Positions 10,736-22,089 of a DNA stretch of 64,000 bases are shown piece after piece (positions within the stretch are counted from its first letter, which is position 1; each line of letters begins with the position of its first letter). Source of the DNA: Chionoecetes opilio. Taxonomy: Eukaryota; Arthropoda; Malacostraca; Decapoda; Majidae. The stretch is taken from contig JACEEZ010012893.1 of assembly GCA_016584305.1 (NCBI GenBank), positions 257,873-321,872 on the forward strand, written 5' to 3'. The notes beneath the pieces are model-generated. The model was given only the letters and a program-made list of their open reading frames with translations. It had not been told where the DNA came from and did not search any database. Both the position numbers and the translations under genes were made by a program.

Positions 10736-12340
10736 ATCAATCATTGGGGGCATACGCCGGGGGGCGCGTCGCCTCGCCCACCCTACGACGCCACTCCCGG
10801 GGGTCACCACGCGCGAGTTCCCATGCAGGCTCCTTTCCCATACCAAGCAGCTCTCGACAAGAAACATCAACTTGCCCCAGCCACGAGCCTTGTGGGCGCC
10901 CCCTTGGCCTCCTCCACGCCGGATTGTCTCTTACAGATACAACCCGATGGGAAGGATCGGTTTCAGGGTAGCGTGCCACATGCCCATATAGCCGAAGTTG
11001 GCGCTGACGGACTATGCAGGTAATAGGCCTCGATTCAGTCTCACGGTGCAATCGCTGATTTGACACGTAATCATCCCAGCGATACCCCATGATTCTGCGA
11101 AGACACTTATTACCAAAGGCATTGATTCGTCTCTTCAAGTCACTATGTAGTGTCCATGTCTCACAACCATAGAGTAAGACAGGGATCACAAGCGACTTGA
11201 AGATCCGGATCTTTGTCCTCCTGCACAGGTACCGACAACGCCAAATACTCCCGCTGAGCGAGTCCATAACACCGTGGGCTATGCCAATCCGTCGTAAGAC
11301 TTCTTGACGTGACCCGCCGTCATTATGGACTGCGCTACCAAGGTATGTAAAACTTTCCAAGATCTCAATGTCCTCGCCACACGCATGAACAGACTGTACT
11401 GCTTCATCTAGTAAGTCTCCAAATACCTGGACCTTGGTCTTGAGCCAGGAGACCTCAAGTCCCAAAGGCTTTGCCTCCTCGTGCAGCGCCTCGAGAGCCA
11501 TCACCAGGACCTCCAGCGACTCAGCAAAGATTACTGCATCATCGGCAAAAGCAAGATCAGTGATCTTGGTGTTGCCGACGGATGCTCCACAATCACTTTG
11601 ATCTACAACCTTGTCAAATACCCAGTCCATACAAGCGTTAAAAACTGATGGGGCAAGGACGCACCCCTGCCTCACTCCTGTATTCACAGGAAAGAAGCTG
11701 GATACACCTGCCCCACACTTCACAGCACTCTCAGTCCCAGAATACAGACCAGTTATCAAACCAATAGTCCTTGCAGGAATCCCTCGAAGTCGCAGAAGAT
11801 CCCAGAGTGACTCACGATGCACTGAGTCAAACGCCTTCTTGAGATCAACATAGGCTGCAAGCATCCCCTGTCGAAACTCACGTCGGCGTTCCACCAGGAC
11901 ACGAAGCGCTAGGATACGGTCCGTTGTTGACTTACCAGGCGTGAACCCAGACTGCTGAGGTCTCTGATGCTTAACCAGATGACTGCGAATTCGTGTCAGC
12001 AATAGATGGGCAAGCACCTTGCCTGGTACGCTGAGCAGTGTAATACCGCGGTAATTGTTGCAGTCCTGACGGTCCCCTTTCCCTTTCCAGATAGGGACGA
12101 CCAGCCCCCTTTTCCAGTCAGGAGGAATGGTACCTGATTGCCACACGGCAGTCAGGACAGCATGCAACCCGCGGATCATGGCCTCACCCCCAACTTTGAG
12201 GAGCTCCGCACTGATATTACAAACACCAGCTGCCTTTCCACCCTTCAACTTTGCTACAGCCTCTCTGACTTCGTCAAGAGAGGGTGCGGTTTCGTCAATG
12301 GGAGGATCGGCATCCACTGCCTGTAACCCAGTGCTGTATA
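10736..12340 (-). mobile_element. RTE LINE, copy 2, with 11-bp target duplication
   Basis: TGAGATATACA occurs at 10725-10735 and 12341-12351, exactly flanking the insertion. The 3' tail is ATCAATCATT; the stop codon lies within it (10737-10739). The 5' end at 12340 is truncated. There, GTGCTGTATA and TATACAGCAC form a 10-bp inverted repeat around the junction. The target appears to be the same LINE family 1 3' region that continues at 12352. Confidence 0.9.
10737..12331 (-). CDS. RTE reverse transcriptase plus C-terminal domain, open frame
   Basis: About 530 residues are open from the truncation point to the natural stop. Motifs in order are WKRGLVVPIWKGKGDRQDCN, NYRGITLLSVPGKV (motif 0/1), QQSGFTPGKST, AYVDLKKAFDSV (motif A), TGVRQGCVLAPSVFN (motif B), DLAFADDAVIFAE (catalytic FADD), and SFTYLGSAV. 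The C-terminal region has LYGCETWTL and RPQGSWLGQV. This is the RTE clade arrangement. The N-terminal AP endonuclease is missing, so it cannot retrotranspose alone. There is no start of its own: the frame happens to stay open for 72 further codons into flanking DNA (to 12545), and these are not part of the protein. The lack of stops suggests recent insertion. Confidence 0.9.
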
Positions 12341-12351
12341 TGAGATATACA

Positions 12352-12588
12352 GCACATATGAATTTAGTAAGAGAGTGATATTGAAGCCAGATGGTAGAAA
12401 ATTCAAAAGATTCAAGACCGTGGGCACGAGAGCAAGTGATGTCTGCCATTGCGTACATATTTGCAACACACAGATTTGTTTTGAAAATGAGAATAGCGAG
12501 AGTAAGGGAACAGAAAAAAGGACTAATGTCAGTATTCAAAGACACCTAGGTTTGGTAGCGTGGTAGACCGTAGAACCACCGTTGCCAG
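12352..12588 (+). mobile_element. LINE family 1 3'-region fragment
   Basis: 12380-12500 matches 36775-36930 (shared CCGTGGGCACGAGA and GAAAATGAGAATAGCGAGA-like blocks). The latter directly follows the LINE family 1 RT at 34-36 kb. The sequence seems to be the landing site for both RTE copy 2 and transposon B, and to resume after B. Confidence 0.5.
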
Positions 12589-13103
12589 TAATAGTGGAGC
12601 GGCTTTCACTGAAATAAGCCTCTAAAAATTGACATACCTTGCACTTTCTTAGAACAAAGCAAATTTGGTCTCATTTGAAGCGTATTGGTGTCTATTTTGA
12701 AAAAATCATGGTTGTAGTTCACGGAAAGGTGTCTGACATAGCAAATTAACCCCTTGTTTGCGAAAACACCCGAAAAAATACCAAATTGCTAAATTTCACT
12801 CTACCTTTAATGTTCTTGCATCAAATCATGTTTTTAAGGTTTGACCAACATTAAATAATTAGACGAGTTATTGGTTACACCCGCAGGAAGGGAGCTCTGC
12901 TGAGATGGCTTCTAACCAGGCATGTAACGGGGGAATACTCTGAACCGTTTAAAGACATTTGTGTTAACCATGGGATCAACCTCTTCCATACTGAACTTTG
13001 AAATGCGAGGATGGAGCAGGACAGAAAGGATGCATCCAACATCAAGGATTTCATACTAAGTCAATGCCAAGATCCTTTTGACCTGGACAACATTCCCTAG
13101 ACA

Positions 13104-14633
13104 TTGGTGAACATCACTACTGGTCAGGTAGCAACGCCTGAGGTTGAAAAGTCAATGATGGAAGTCCAACAGAGAGGACAGAAAGCTACGGATGAGTTCA
13201 TTGCAGAAAGGATCGACCAGGGGTCTTCTGTTAGCTTTTGGGACCCATTGCCTCGATGTTCAGTGCTGACATTTCCAAGCATGAAAAAAGCCCTCACCTA
13301 CGACAAGGACAGGAAACTTATCATTGACACAGAGATATTATTCAGAAGACTGCTATCAGTTTCAAAGAATCGAGAAGTAGATATGAGATTTGTCCTGAGC
13401 TTTGAACTAGCTGCTGTACCGCCATCATTATTTCATGATGATGGTTCCATGTGCAAGACTGCAAAGGCTGAACTGACAAAGAAACTTGAAGAAAAATGTA
13501 CAGATGTGATAACAGAGCTGCCCGAGATGTCACCCAGTTGTTCATCAATGTACATAATTGATGGCATGGCAATGGTACAATCATTGAATGAGAGCCACTT
13601 TAAGACGTTCAACGATTTGGCAGAAATAGTTCAGAAAAGGATAGTACGCCTTCTTAGAAATCCTTCTCTCGGCATTACACAGGTCACCATCATCTTCGAC
13701 CGCTATGATCATGAACATTCCATCAAGTCAAATGAAAGAACCGGGAGAGGTGCAATAAATACCACAGTGGCAACTCATGACATCCAAGGCAGCAGACATG
13801 TACCAAATTACAGACTGTTCCTGAAGAATTCTGGAAATAAGGCAAGTTTGGCAAACTTCATCTGTCAATACATATGTGCAAGTATAGGCGACAAACTACC
13901 CACAAGTTCATCAACTGTTCTGGCCGGAGGCTTTAGTGAGGGGGAGGTTGTGAAACAGGTGACTGAGACAGGAGTGTCAGCATTAGACGAGCTGTTCAGT
14001 TCGCAAGAGGAGGCAGATACTCGAATTCTGTTGCATGCTGCCCATCTATCAAATCATTCGCGAACCATCATTCGATGAGATGACACTGATGTCCTCATCC
14101 TGTTGCTACACTACTGGAATAAAAGACTAATGTCGCCAGAAGTATATATGCATGCCGGGCATTCCCAAAAACTCGTCAGCTCCGAACGCTACATCCCAGT
14201 TCATGAAATAGCAGAATCTATTGGCCCAGAAATGTGTGGATGCCTTCCTGCAGTGCATGCCCTTACCAGCTGTGATACAACTTGTGCTATGTACAGAATT
14301 GGAAAACGCACAGTCTACACAACACTGTCCAGGAATATTGGCCTCCTGGGAAGTCTGCAGCATTTTCATGAAACAGACACTGAAGCTTCCATTGAATCTG
14401 CAAGGCATTTTGTAATACCTATGCATGGAAAGCAGGCTCGAAAATTGGGGCAATCAGATACTCTAGATGATTTACGCTTCCTTTGGGCGACCACAACTGA
14501 CAAACCAGCCGCAATGCTTCCACCAACTGAGGATGCGTTTCAGCAACATGTGCTTCGAGCCAAATACCAGGTTGCAATCTGGTGCACCAGTCACATTGCC
14601 AAGCCTGAACTGTTGGACACGGATGGAACATAA
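13104..14633 (+). pseudogene. PIN/XPG-like transposase of copy B, one in-frame stop
   Basis: One frame of 510 codons is interrupted only by TGA at 14076-14078. Acidic positions fit a PIN/FEN1/XPG nuclease layout: YIIDG (Asp about residue 153), IIFDRYD (about 199), EEADTR (about 302-305), then, just after the stop, DDTDVLILL. Further on come RYIPVHEIAESIG and LTSCDTTCAMYRIGK, the family GxDTT box. The frame likely extends upstream in a degraded state to about 12880. The nuclease role is inferred from residue spacing, not from a database match. The neighbouring Cys8 segment belongs to the same protein. Confidence 0.7.
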
Positions 14634-14662
14634 ATAAAGAAGATGGTGAGTTCCAACCCACC

Positions 14663-14875
14663 ATGTACACAGAAGAGTATGCACCTGTTGAGGTGAGAGA
14701 CATCACACATTTATACTGTACAGACAATGGTTGCACTAACCCAGGAAATTGTCCTTGTGCACTAGCATCATTAGAGTGCATAGATATTTGCAGCTGTAAA
14801 GGGGAATGTCAGAATCCAAAAAAAAAACTTGCTGGGGAGAATGAATCTGAGGTTACTGAGGATTTAGAAACTTAG
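14663..14875 (+). pseudogene. Cys8 C-terminal module of the copy B transposase
   Basis: After a frameshift the protein continues as YTEEYAPVEVRDITHLYC and then eight cysteines in about 30 residues, in the pattern C-x5-C-x4-C-x-C-x6-C-x3-C-x-C-x3-C (last Cys in GECQN). Corresponding Cys-rich tails follow the nuclease part in copies C (about 30230-30350) and D (about 57590-57740). An eight-cysteine zinc-binding module is a described feature of Academ transposases, from memory. Confidence 0.65.
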
Positions 14876-15744
14876 ATATTAATGCTCCTCCCCACCTCAA
14901 TTGAAATGTTATTAGATTGACTCTTCTTAACTTTAAATTAAAGCAAGTTTCTGATTATAATGGTTGTTACGGAATTTGGTGATGAACCTGAGGGAAAGGA
15001 TCTCATTGAAATATGAATGCTTATCAAAATATTGAGTATGGTACTCAATTAAGCCATATAATCCTGTCAATTTGCTATGTTGGTGATTAAAGAGAGGTAA
15101 ATTGAAGATATTTGAATGTTGTCAGTATGATAAATTGCATTTATTAACTTAGGACATGTAGTATTTAGTTGAAAAAGGAGCAATCGCTATCTCCGCAGTC
15201 ATTTTCCATTTTCCAGGTTCTTACTTGTTTGGCTTTAAGGGGTTAATAACTATGTTATACGATGAGGTTGAGGAAGGTGTGAATCTTGATATTAAACTGA
15301 GATCTTCCCAGTTGAATATGAATTTGTTTTGTTCTTTACTATTTGTGTCCATTTCATATGCTTTTATTATGCAATATGGTAAAAAGACCCCAAAAAAGCC
15401 AAATTTCATTGAAATTCTGGGGGTTGCATGATCCCTTTGATATTAAAAAACATATTAATGAGCAAGTATGATATCCTAGGGGGACATATAATGGTACTCT
15501 AACCTTAAAATGATGATTAAATGTGTGAAACATCAAGATAAAGTGAAATTCTGGAATTCCAAATTTTTTCTAGTGTCATCGCAAACAAGGGGTTAATTTG
15601 CTATATTGGATGCCTTTCGGCGAACTACAACCATGATTTTCGCAAAATAGATATCAATACGATTCAAATGATACTGGTTTGGCTTTGTTCTAAGAAAGTG
15701 CAAGGTATACCTCATTTTCTAGCCTAGAAGCCACTCCACTATAA

Positions 15745-16740
15745 GGATGTGGTGGTGTGAAGAGGCCGCGCGGGAACCACTGTGGAGACGCGTGGAGGTG
15801 ATGTTGGCCTGAGTAGTCTCGTAGACATGTGTGATCCTTATAGTAGCGTGCGGGGTACTCAATACATAGTGGTAGGTGTAGTTGATGGTGGTGTATTTGT
15901 GGTAGGTAGAAATATACATGCAGTAAAATGGGTATAGGGATATAAGGGTGGTGCAGACGCAAGGTGTCCGTCTGTCGCACCACACTGTACAGGACCAAGG
16001 TCAAGAAAGGAAGGTCAGCCTACCAGTCTTCCTTTCGTGACCTTGCCCAGGACTGAAGTCGAGTGAAGGTGGCCGTCCGTGACGTGACCGACCCAAACCT
16101 ATGCCCTGAGGCGAGGGGGAAACCTATGCCCTGAGGCGAGGGGGAAACCTATGCCCTGAGGCGAGGAGGGAAGGTAGCCAGGAATGGCAAGTCACCACGA
16201 TATGGGTTTCGATGAGGGAAAGAAGATGAGTTCTAGAGATTGTTTGTGGTGATGTGGTGATGTTCCTCAGATTGCAAGTTAGATCTAAGAACCACGAATG
16301 TTGCAGAAGTTTAGGAAAAAGCTTAAAGAAAGAGGAAGCATCATCAACACACCTCGACTCCTTGAGTCGTCGCCGTTAGATCGGTCCGACCTGGGGACAT
16401 TTATGGTCCCCTTCCCAGACAGGGACTCCACTCAGGCAGGGTGATTCATAGCTATTTTTATTTTTTTGAGTAAAGAGAATGTATATGTGTGATGTGCATG
16501 TAGTGTAGTGTTAGTAGTGAAATGAGATGTCTTTAGAGTGGAGGCTGCAGCTACTCTCTTGTGTATCTGAGACTCTTAGGGATATGGACAGAGGGGACAC
16601 GGTAAGTTTCAATGATAAGTCTGCAGCACTCCCTCCGTCCCCGTAAGTACCTCCCCGGGAGTATTTCACTATGGCGGCAGGTGTCTGGCTGCCTACTCAT
16701 GTGACTGAGTTACTATAGTGTTTGCATTTTATTATTTTAA
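15745..16740 (+). mobile_element. LINE family 1 3' UTR-like sequence
   Basis: 16370-16700 matches 37100-37420: GGTCCGACCTGGG, CAGACAGGGACTCCA, TTTTGAGTAAAGAGAATGTA, TCTGCAGCACTCC, AAGTACCT and GTATTTCAC occur in the same order. This is the tail after the LINE family 1 RT. The first ~450 bases are not shared with the 37 kb copy. I see no coding part here. Confidence 0.5.
16094..16170 (+). repeat. 25-bp tandem repeat, three copies
   Basis: The unit AAACCTATGCCCTGAGGCGA followed by GGGGG repeats three times with only the last copy altered (GGAGG). Confidence 0.9.
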
Positions 16741-18514
16741 TTTGACATAATATGTTCTATTACAGTAACTGGTCCTGCCGGTGATGCCAGAGTGCAGCCC
16801 TCAGCTCTGCTCTCTACAGCAGCACAAGTCCAGCCGCCGCCAGCGACAAGCGAACTCAACTCCCTGATTGGCGGCGCCGTCCCCTACGCTGATGTCAGCT
16901 GTTCCCGCCATCTCAAAAGCTATCCCTAAAATGCTGAAAAGTTTAAAGGTGTATCATATGTGTAACGTGTGTTTTATCTTTCTTGACGGGTAGTTATTCC
17001 TAAGGATACTCGCTTGCCAACAGTTGTGTGCGATTCCCTGGTGTTTAAGTAATGTGTCTCCGCGCCGACCTGTTGCATCTGTTTGTTATGGCTTTCGACG
17101 AGCGTGTCACAAAGCTAGTTACAATGGATTGCAGTGACAGAAGAGTGCCTGGAGGTAATAACTTGGTAACATGCTGGTTTATGTGACAGGGAAACTGGAA
17201 CTACAAAAGTAGTCTACAATACTCAATCCATATTAAGCAAGAACAAATATTGAGCCGTCAAGAGCCACGATGAATGTAGCTTTCTGATCCGTCCTGTAAA
17301 AGCTTAAGCGTGTCTATCGGACCCGCCTGAGGATTGGACAGGCCTGAACCGAAAGGGATGTGTATTTAGGTGTCTTCCAAATGATTTTGCGGGAAGAACT
17401 TTTTGATATAAAACTCTGCAGGAGAATCGAAATCATTCATTGATATACTTTTTTCTTTTTTGTGTGTGCGGGGGAATAATCGTTGAATACAGCAATTTTC
17501 AGAGACCAGGTAATAGCTAGCTTGCGTAAATACATATGTCAAGGACTTCTTGTTTGACAGCGTCACACTGTGCCGCCCAGTACCTATACTGCCCCTCAGC
17601 TGACTGCCGGAATGCGTGTATCACTTAATGTTATACGTATGTAGGTAAAGATCTGGCCGATGACTCTCACCAAATGGGGGTGGTTAGGAAGCCAACGCAG
17701 AGATTCACGCTCTGAAGACAAGTGGGAATAGTAATTAGGTTATCGCAACACAGAGTTTGAGCATTCCTCCCGCGCAGCAGCGAAAAAAATGAAGGGCGAA
17801 TAGGAGAAGAAGGCTGGCTAGATGTTGGGGAAGCGAGAGAAATGCTTCCTGTTGACGTTTAGGTGGACGGCAGGTGTTGATGGAATAGTCGTTGTTGTGC
17901 CATACTTAGTGCTCTAAGATACCCGTGTTTAATGAGTGTGAATGATCATGTAATCAGATAAAAATGCAATACAGAGACTTCTATTTTCCATTGACAATGT
18001 GTTTTGAAACATCAGAGACACCAAGATATTCTGCAGGATACCACCGATCTGCCCAGGAACACTGCAGCATGTAAGCACTCAGCACTCCCGCATACCGAGG
18101 TAGATTGGGCTGTCCAGGGTTGGCGTTTGGTTATCCTTCATAAGTCTCTTTCCATCACAGGGAATATCTTTAGCACGTCCTCTTTGTATGCAGTACCTTC
18201 ATACTTTTTGGATGGATGTAATTAAATAATTATCGGTGCGCCGTGAGGGCAAGGCCGCGACAGTTGCAGCTCCTGGCGCTGCCCTGCTATAGGTCAAGGC
18301 TGTATTTTTCTCGCTTCTGTGGCGCATTGTGACGGGCATGAATACAGGTTTGATGCCCCACATTGGGGTGAGGACTGTCGGCTCGTGTTATATACCTCAG
18401 CCATGTTACTGTGTATATTTGCATATTCGTAATACTAACATGTGTAGACATTGTTCCTTCATGCATGAAACATATTTTCGCATGTAGTAATTTTTGTGTG
18501 ATTTATATGAATCT
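16741..18514. other. Unassigned sequence
   Basis: Includes a somewhat GC-rich part (16770-16930) and short open frames without motifs. No TIRs, tandem repeats or splice-compatible exons stand out. Confidence 0.3.
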
Positions 18515-18516
18515 TA

Positions 18517-19466
18517 GATAACAGTAGAACTGGATGTGACACTCCGCAACTACGCGCGCTGGAACGCTGCAGTACTGGTCCCATGGTCAGTCTGCTGGCC
18601 CATTCACTTGCTGCATATGACTATCATATAGACTGGTTTATCAGTATATATGATATACTGTAATCTTCGTAAATGTTTGTTTTATGATATTATCAAATAA
18701 AAAACAGTAAAACGCACTAAAGAAATGCCATTACGAGACTGAAGAAATATGCATGAACGGCATGAAATCATACTTCAACTCTTCGCCATTTAAAACTTTG
18801 CGAGTCAACTTTTATCATGAAGGGTATCAATAGAAGCGCAATTTTATTAGCTTTCCATTGATGTATTTCGTTTTCTAATAAATGAATTACCACCATGCAT
18901 AAATTAGCGTTAACTAAATAAATAAAATCTAAAATCGGGTAATTTTCCCGATTGATGATGTTATTTATTACTTATATATTTTGTTTTCTGATAAATGAAT
19001 TAGCACCATGTATAAATTAGCGTCAACTAAATAAATAACCTCATCAATCGGGAAAATTACCCGATTGATGATTTTATTAATTTATTTAACGCTAATTTAT
19101 GCATGGTTCTAATTCATTTATCAGATAACGAAATATAGCAATGGAAAGCTAATAAAATTGCGCTTCTATTGATACCCTTCATGATAAAAGTTGACTCGCA
19201 AAGTTTTAAATGGCGAAGAGTTGAAGTTCATGCATATTTCTTCAGTCTCGTAATGGCATTTCTTTAGCGTGTTTTACTGTTTTTTATTTGATAATATTAT
19301 AGAACAAACATTTACGAAGATTACAGTATATCATATATACTGATAAACCAGTCTATATGATAGTCATATGCAGCAAGTGAATGGGCCAGCAGACTGACCA
19401 TGGGGCCAGTACTGCAGCGTCCAGCGTGCGTAGTTGCGGAGTGTCACATCCAGTTCTACTGTTATC
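18517..19466. mobile_element. 950-bp palindromic foldback element, TA target duplication
   Basis: The ends are GATAACAGTAGAAC and GTTCTACTGTTATC, with TA on each side. The left arm (18517 to about 18960) and right arm (about 19030-19466) are inverted copies over more than 430 bases at roughly 95 percent identity. The centre contains a second, smaller inverted unit around CGGGTAATTTTCCCG, so one subterminal block occurs three times. No coding capacity. The TA duplication suggests a Tc1/mariner-related mobiliser. A transcript would form a very long hairpin. Confidence 0.85.
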
Positions 19467-20014
19467 TATGTATGAATCAATGTCATGTTTAGTTCCCGGT
19501 TCAAATATTTTCTTCAATGAAAAGTTACATGAATTTTTCAACAATAAAGAAATAGAAACTGGATGAAACTTAGTAGCTACTTAAGTGTCATGCTGACTGA
19601 CTTTTATTTCATGTAATGGAATCTGAAAGGAATCGACATTTCTGTTCATAGATTTGGTCACATAATCATGAAATCGGTGTATCAAAATTATATATAGTAC
19701 CTATATAGTATTTCCTTGTGTGTAATTTTATTAGGAAATATGTATTATTCTCAGTAAAAGCATTAGTGAATTTGTTTTTTTCACTGTTTGTATGTTTCCT
19801 TTATATGTGTGTATTCATCTAGTTGTATTTTACAGGGCCTGAGCTACACTCGTATGGCCGCGTCTCCATATCTACATTTTATCATTCATCCATATTGCTT
19901 AGTGTTGACCAAAACCACCACCCCGGGAGGCGGGTCACAAACCCCCAGCTAACACCCGGTACCCATTCACTGCTGGGTGGACAGGGGCTCGGGCATTTTT
20001 AAGAAGACTGCCCA

Positions 20015-21997
20015 AATTAGGGTACGCCGTAGGTCCATTGAAAAGTGAAATATAGATTATTTCGAATTTGACAGGGTGTTTTCTTATGTAAAATTGAATT
20101 TTATGGGTGGTTTGTCCTCTTCAACTTTTTGGTTTGAGCACTTCTTGCTATGCAAAAATGGACTTTTATATTTATATGCAAAACATAGCTTAAAGTGCGA
20201 TTTTGTATAGTAAGAATTGCTCAAATGCAAAAATGGAATTAGATAAAATCGTCTTAGAATTCCATTTTACATAGGAAATTGGCATGCCCAAGTTGAGAAA
20301 AAGAATTTTTGTTATACGGCGTACCCTAACCAGGGTACCAAAATAGTTTTATTGGGTTACGATGGGTGGAAGGACAAGACCAGGGCGATGGTGCCCGACA
20401 GCTATGGGAAACTGCACCCAAGGTTGATCAGGGAGGAGCATGTGTCAGTGACAGGAGCCATCTGGAAGGTACCTTTGGCACTTTGTACCAGAGGACCCGG
20501 TGCCACCTGAGAAGCCTGCGTTCAAGGTGGCTCAGGCTCTCTTATGATCTGCTGGTGACATAAGACTCCAGCGACTCACTGATCGTACTGCGAGGTGACT
20601 CAACTAGGGCCAACACGGGGTGGAAGGGTGGTACTCACGCCCATTTGGAGAAGATGCTGGGACGCAAGCTCTTCTGGAGTATATGCGTGTTGCACACAAA
20701 CGAGTTGCCCCTGCGCCACCTTATCACCAGCATCGACGGGCCTACTTCATCTGACACTGGCTTCATGGGTCCAGTGTGCAGTCTGCTGTCCAGCGTGAAT
20801 GAGATGCAGTACAACGCAGAGTTCAGAGGAGTGCCAGGCGGTGAAGATCTCACGGAGATACCGGAGTATATCCTGGTCAACATGTCCACTGACCAGCAGG
20901 TCTCCTACCAGCTGGTCCAGGCTGTGAAGCGGGGCGTTCTCCCGTCCGAGCTGCAGGAGATCAAGTGTGGAAAGGTGTCCCACTCCAGATGGCTCACCAC
21001 AGCCCAGTCGCTCGTGTACATGTGGACCAGAAAAAGCATGGACTGACTGGCAAAGAACTGGACACCCTGGAAATCCTAGTCAAGTACTGCCTGCAGGTGT
21101 ACTTCAAACTCTACTACGACATCAAGGTTCACCACAGACTAGAGGACGGCCCCAAGCACATCCTCACGCAGCTCAGAGTGATGAGGTCGCAGCCCAAGAA
21201 GGTCCAAACAGCTGTGACCTTCTACGTGCGGACAGGAGCATGGTTCGCACACTCAGAATGTGTCCTCCTCTCGCTGATGGCGAGTCAGAGTGAGGACGAC
21301 CGCAGGTTCGCCGTGACCCAGATTTTGAAGCTGAGGGCTGGCGAGGAGTATGGGGACACCAGTGTAAGACCTCGCATCACACCCAAGCTGAACTTGTCAG
21401 CCACCAGCTTGCAGACACTGATCAGCTGGCAGCCTGGCCAGGTGCACGAGCCGGCATTCACCTGTTCACTGTCCGGGGATCAAATCCAGGAGATCCTGGT
21501 CAAGCCATACGAGGTTCCGGAGTTCTCTATCCACACTCAGAGCACCGAAAGAGTCGTGAAGCAGGTGACAGAGGCTGCGGCAGCAGTGGTGGGGCAGCAG
21601 GCCAGAGACGGGTTCATCCGGGCTCGGGCCCACCACCGGGAGACCATGCCCTGCTTCAGGTCTAAGAAGGACATGATGGACACGTTCTAGGCCAACGTAG
21701 AGGCTGTGACACTGTGATGTAGTGCCTGATGAACCAACTGATCAGAAAGAGCTTACCACGTTAGTCATTTGGAACTCATATTGGTGCATGATGCAATACA
21801 CAGGACCAACCGGACACTGCGTACTCATTTAAGCATTATTCGATAAGGGTGCAATATAAAAGTGCGATTTTGCATAGTAAGAATTGCTCAAATGCAAAAA
21901 TGGAAGGAGATAAAATCGCCTTAGAATTCCATTTTACATAGGAAATTGGTATGCCAAAGTTGAGAAAAAGATTTTTTGTTATACGGCGTACCCTACG
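20015..21997 (+). mobile_element. DNA transposon F with TAGGGTACGCCGTA termini
   Basis: The terminal inverted repeats are TAGGGTACGCCGTA (left) and TACGGCGTACCCTA (right), bracketed by the six-base direct repeat TGCCCA (20009-20014 and 21998-22003). The right terminal ~140 bases (21855-21995) are repeated directly at 20190-20331, ending in the same TACGGCGTACCCTAA tip. So a MITE-sized unit (20017-20332) with both tips sits at the left of the coding part. The plus-strand protein lies between. Superfamily not assigned. Confidence 0.7.
20352..21690 (+). pseudogene. Transposon F protein, frameshifted
   Basis: Coding signal starts near 20352 (GWKDKTRAMVPDSYGK). It continues after a degraded stretch as GRKLFWSICVLHTNELPLRH (20660-20720), then VSHSRWLTTAQSLVYMW near 20990. 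It changes frame at about 21030-21045 and runs to a stop at 21690 (ELDTLEILVKYCLQVYFKLY, CFRSKKDMMDTF). The VLHxNELPLRHL and HSRWLTTA boxes are typical of a repeat-encoded protein annotated as uncharacterised (sometimes Cc8L18.2-like) in arthropods. The RW box is suggestive of an RNase H-fold transposase, but I cannot show the catalytic triad. High GC compared with the flanks. Dead through frameshifts. Confidence 0.6.
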
Positions 21998-22089
21998 TGC
22001 CCATCTCTCTTCGCTCCGCCCGGGGACCGAACCCGGGACTTCTCAGTTGTGAACCAAGCGTGCTACCACTACACTACGTAGTAGCCCGA

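Larger units (their letters stand above)
12592..15741 (+). mobile_element. Academ-like DNA transposon, copy B, TSD TAA
   Basis: The element starts TAGTGGAGCGGC and ends GCCACTCCACTA, with TAA on both sides (12589-12591 and 15742-15744). The TIRs run about 190 bases and share CCTTGCACTTTCTTAGAACAA and CAAATTAACCCCTTGTTTGC. Tip sequence and 3-bp duplication agree with copies D and E. It holds a plus-strand transposase frame broken by one stop and one frameshift. The N-terminal Cys/His part is missing, so the 3150-bp copy is itself shortened. Confidence 0.85.
19806..22085 (-). mobile_element. SINE-V copy split by transposon F
   Basis: 19806-20014 matches the body of the SINE at 1130-1428 (TATTCATCTAGTTG, ACCCATTCACTGCTGGGTGG). 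The tRNA-like head (CGCTCCGCCCGGGGACCGAA, GTTGTGAACCAAGCGTGC) appears only after the 1.98 kb insertion, at 21998-22085. The direct repeat TGCCCA marks both sides of the insertion. It is a short GT tract neighbour as in the first copy. Confidence 0.8.

Noticed and set aside
12332..12545. N-terminal extension of the RTE reading frame to 12545
   Set aside because: The target duplication and the junction at 12340/12341 show that these codons lie in flanking DNA; openness is chance.
16770..16930. CpG-rich promoter or first exon
   Set aside because: Only mildly GC-rich, no open frame with splice logic and no core promoter elements that could be trusted.
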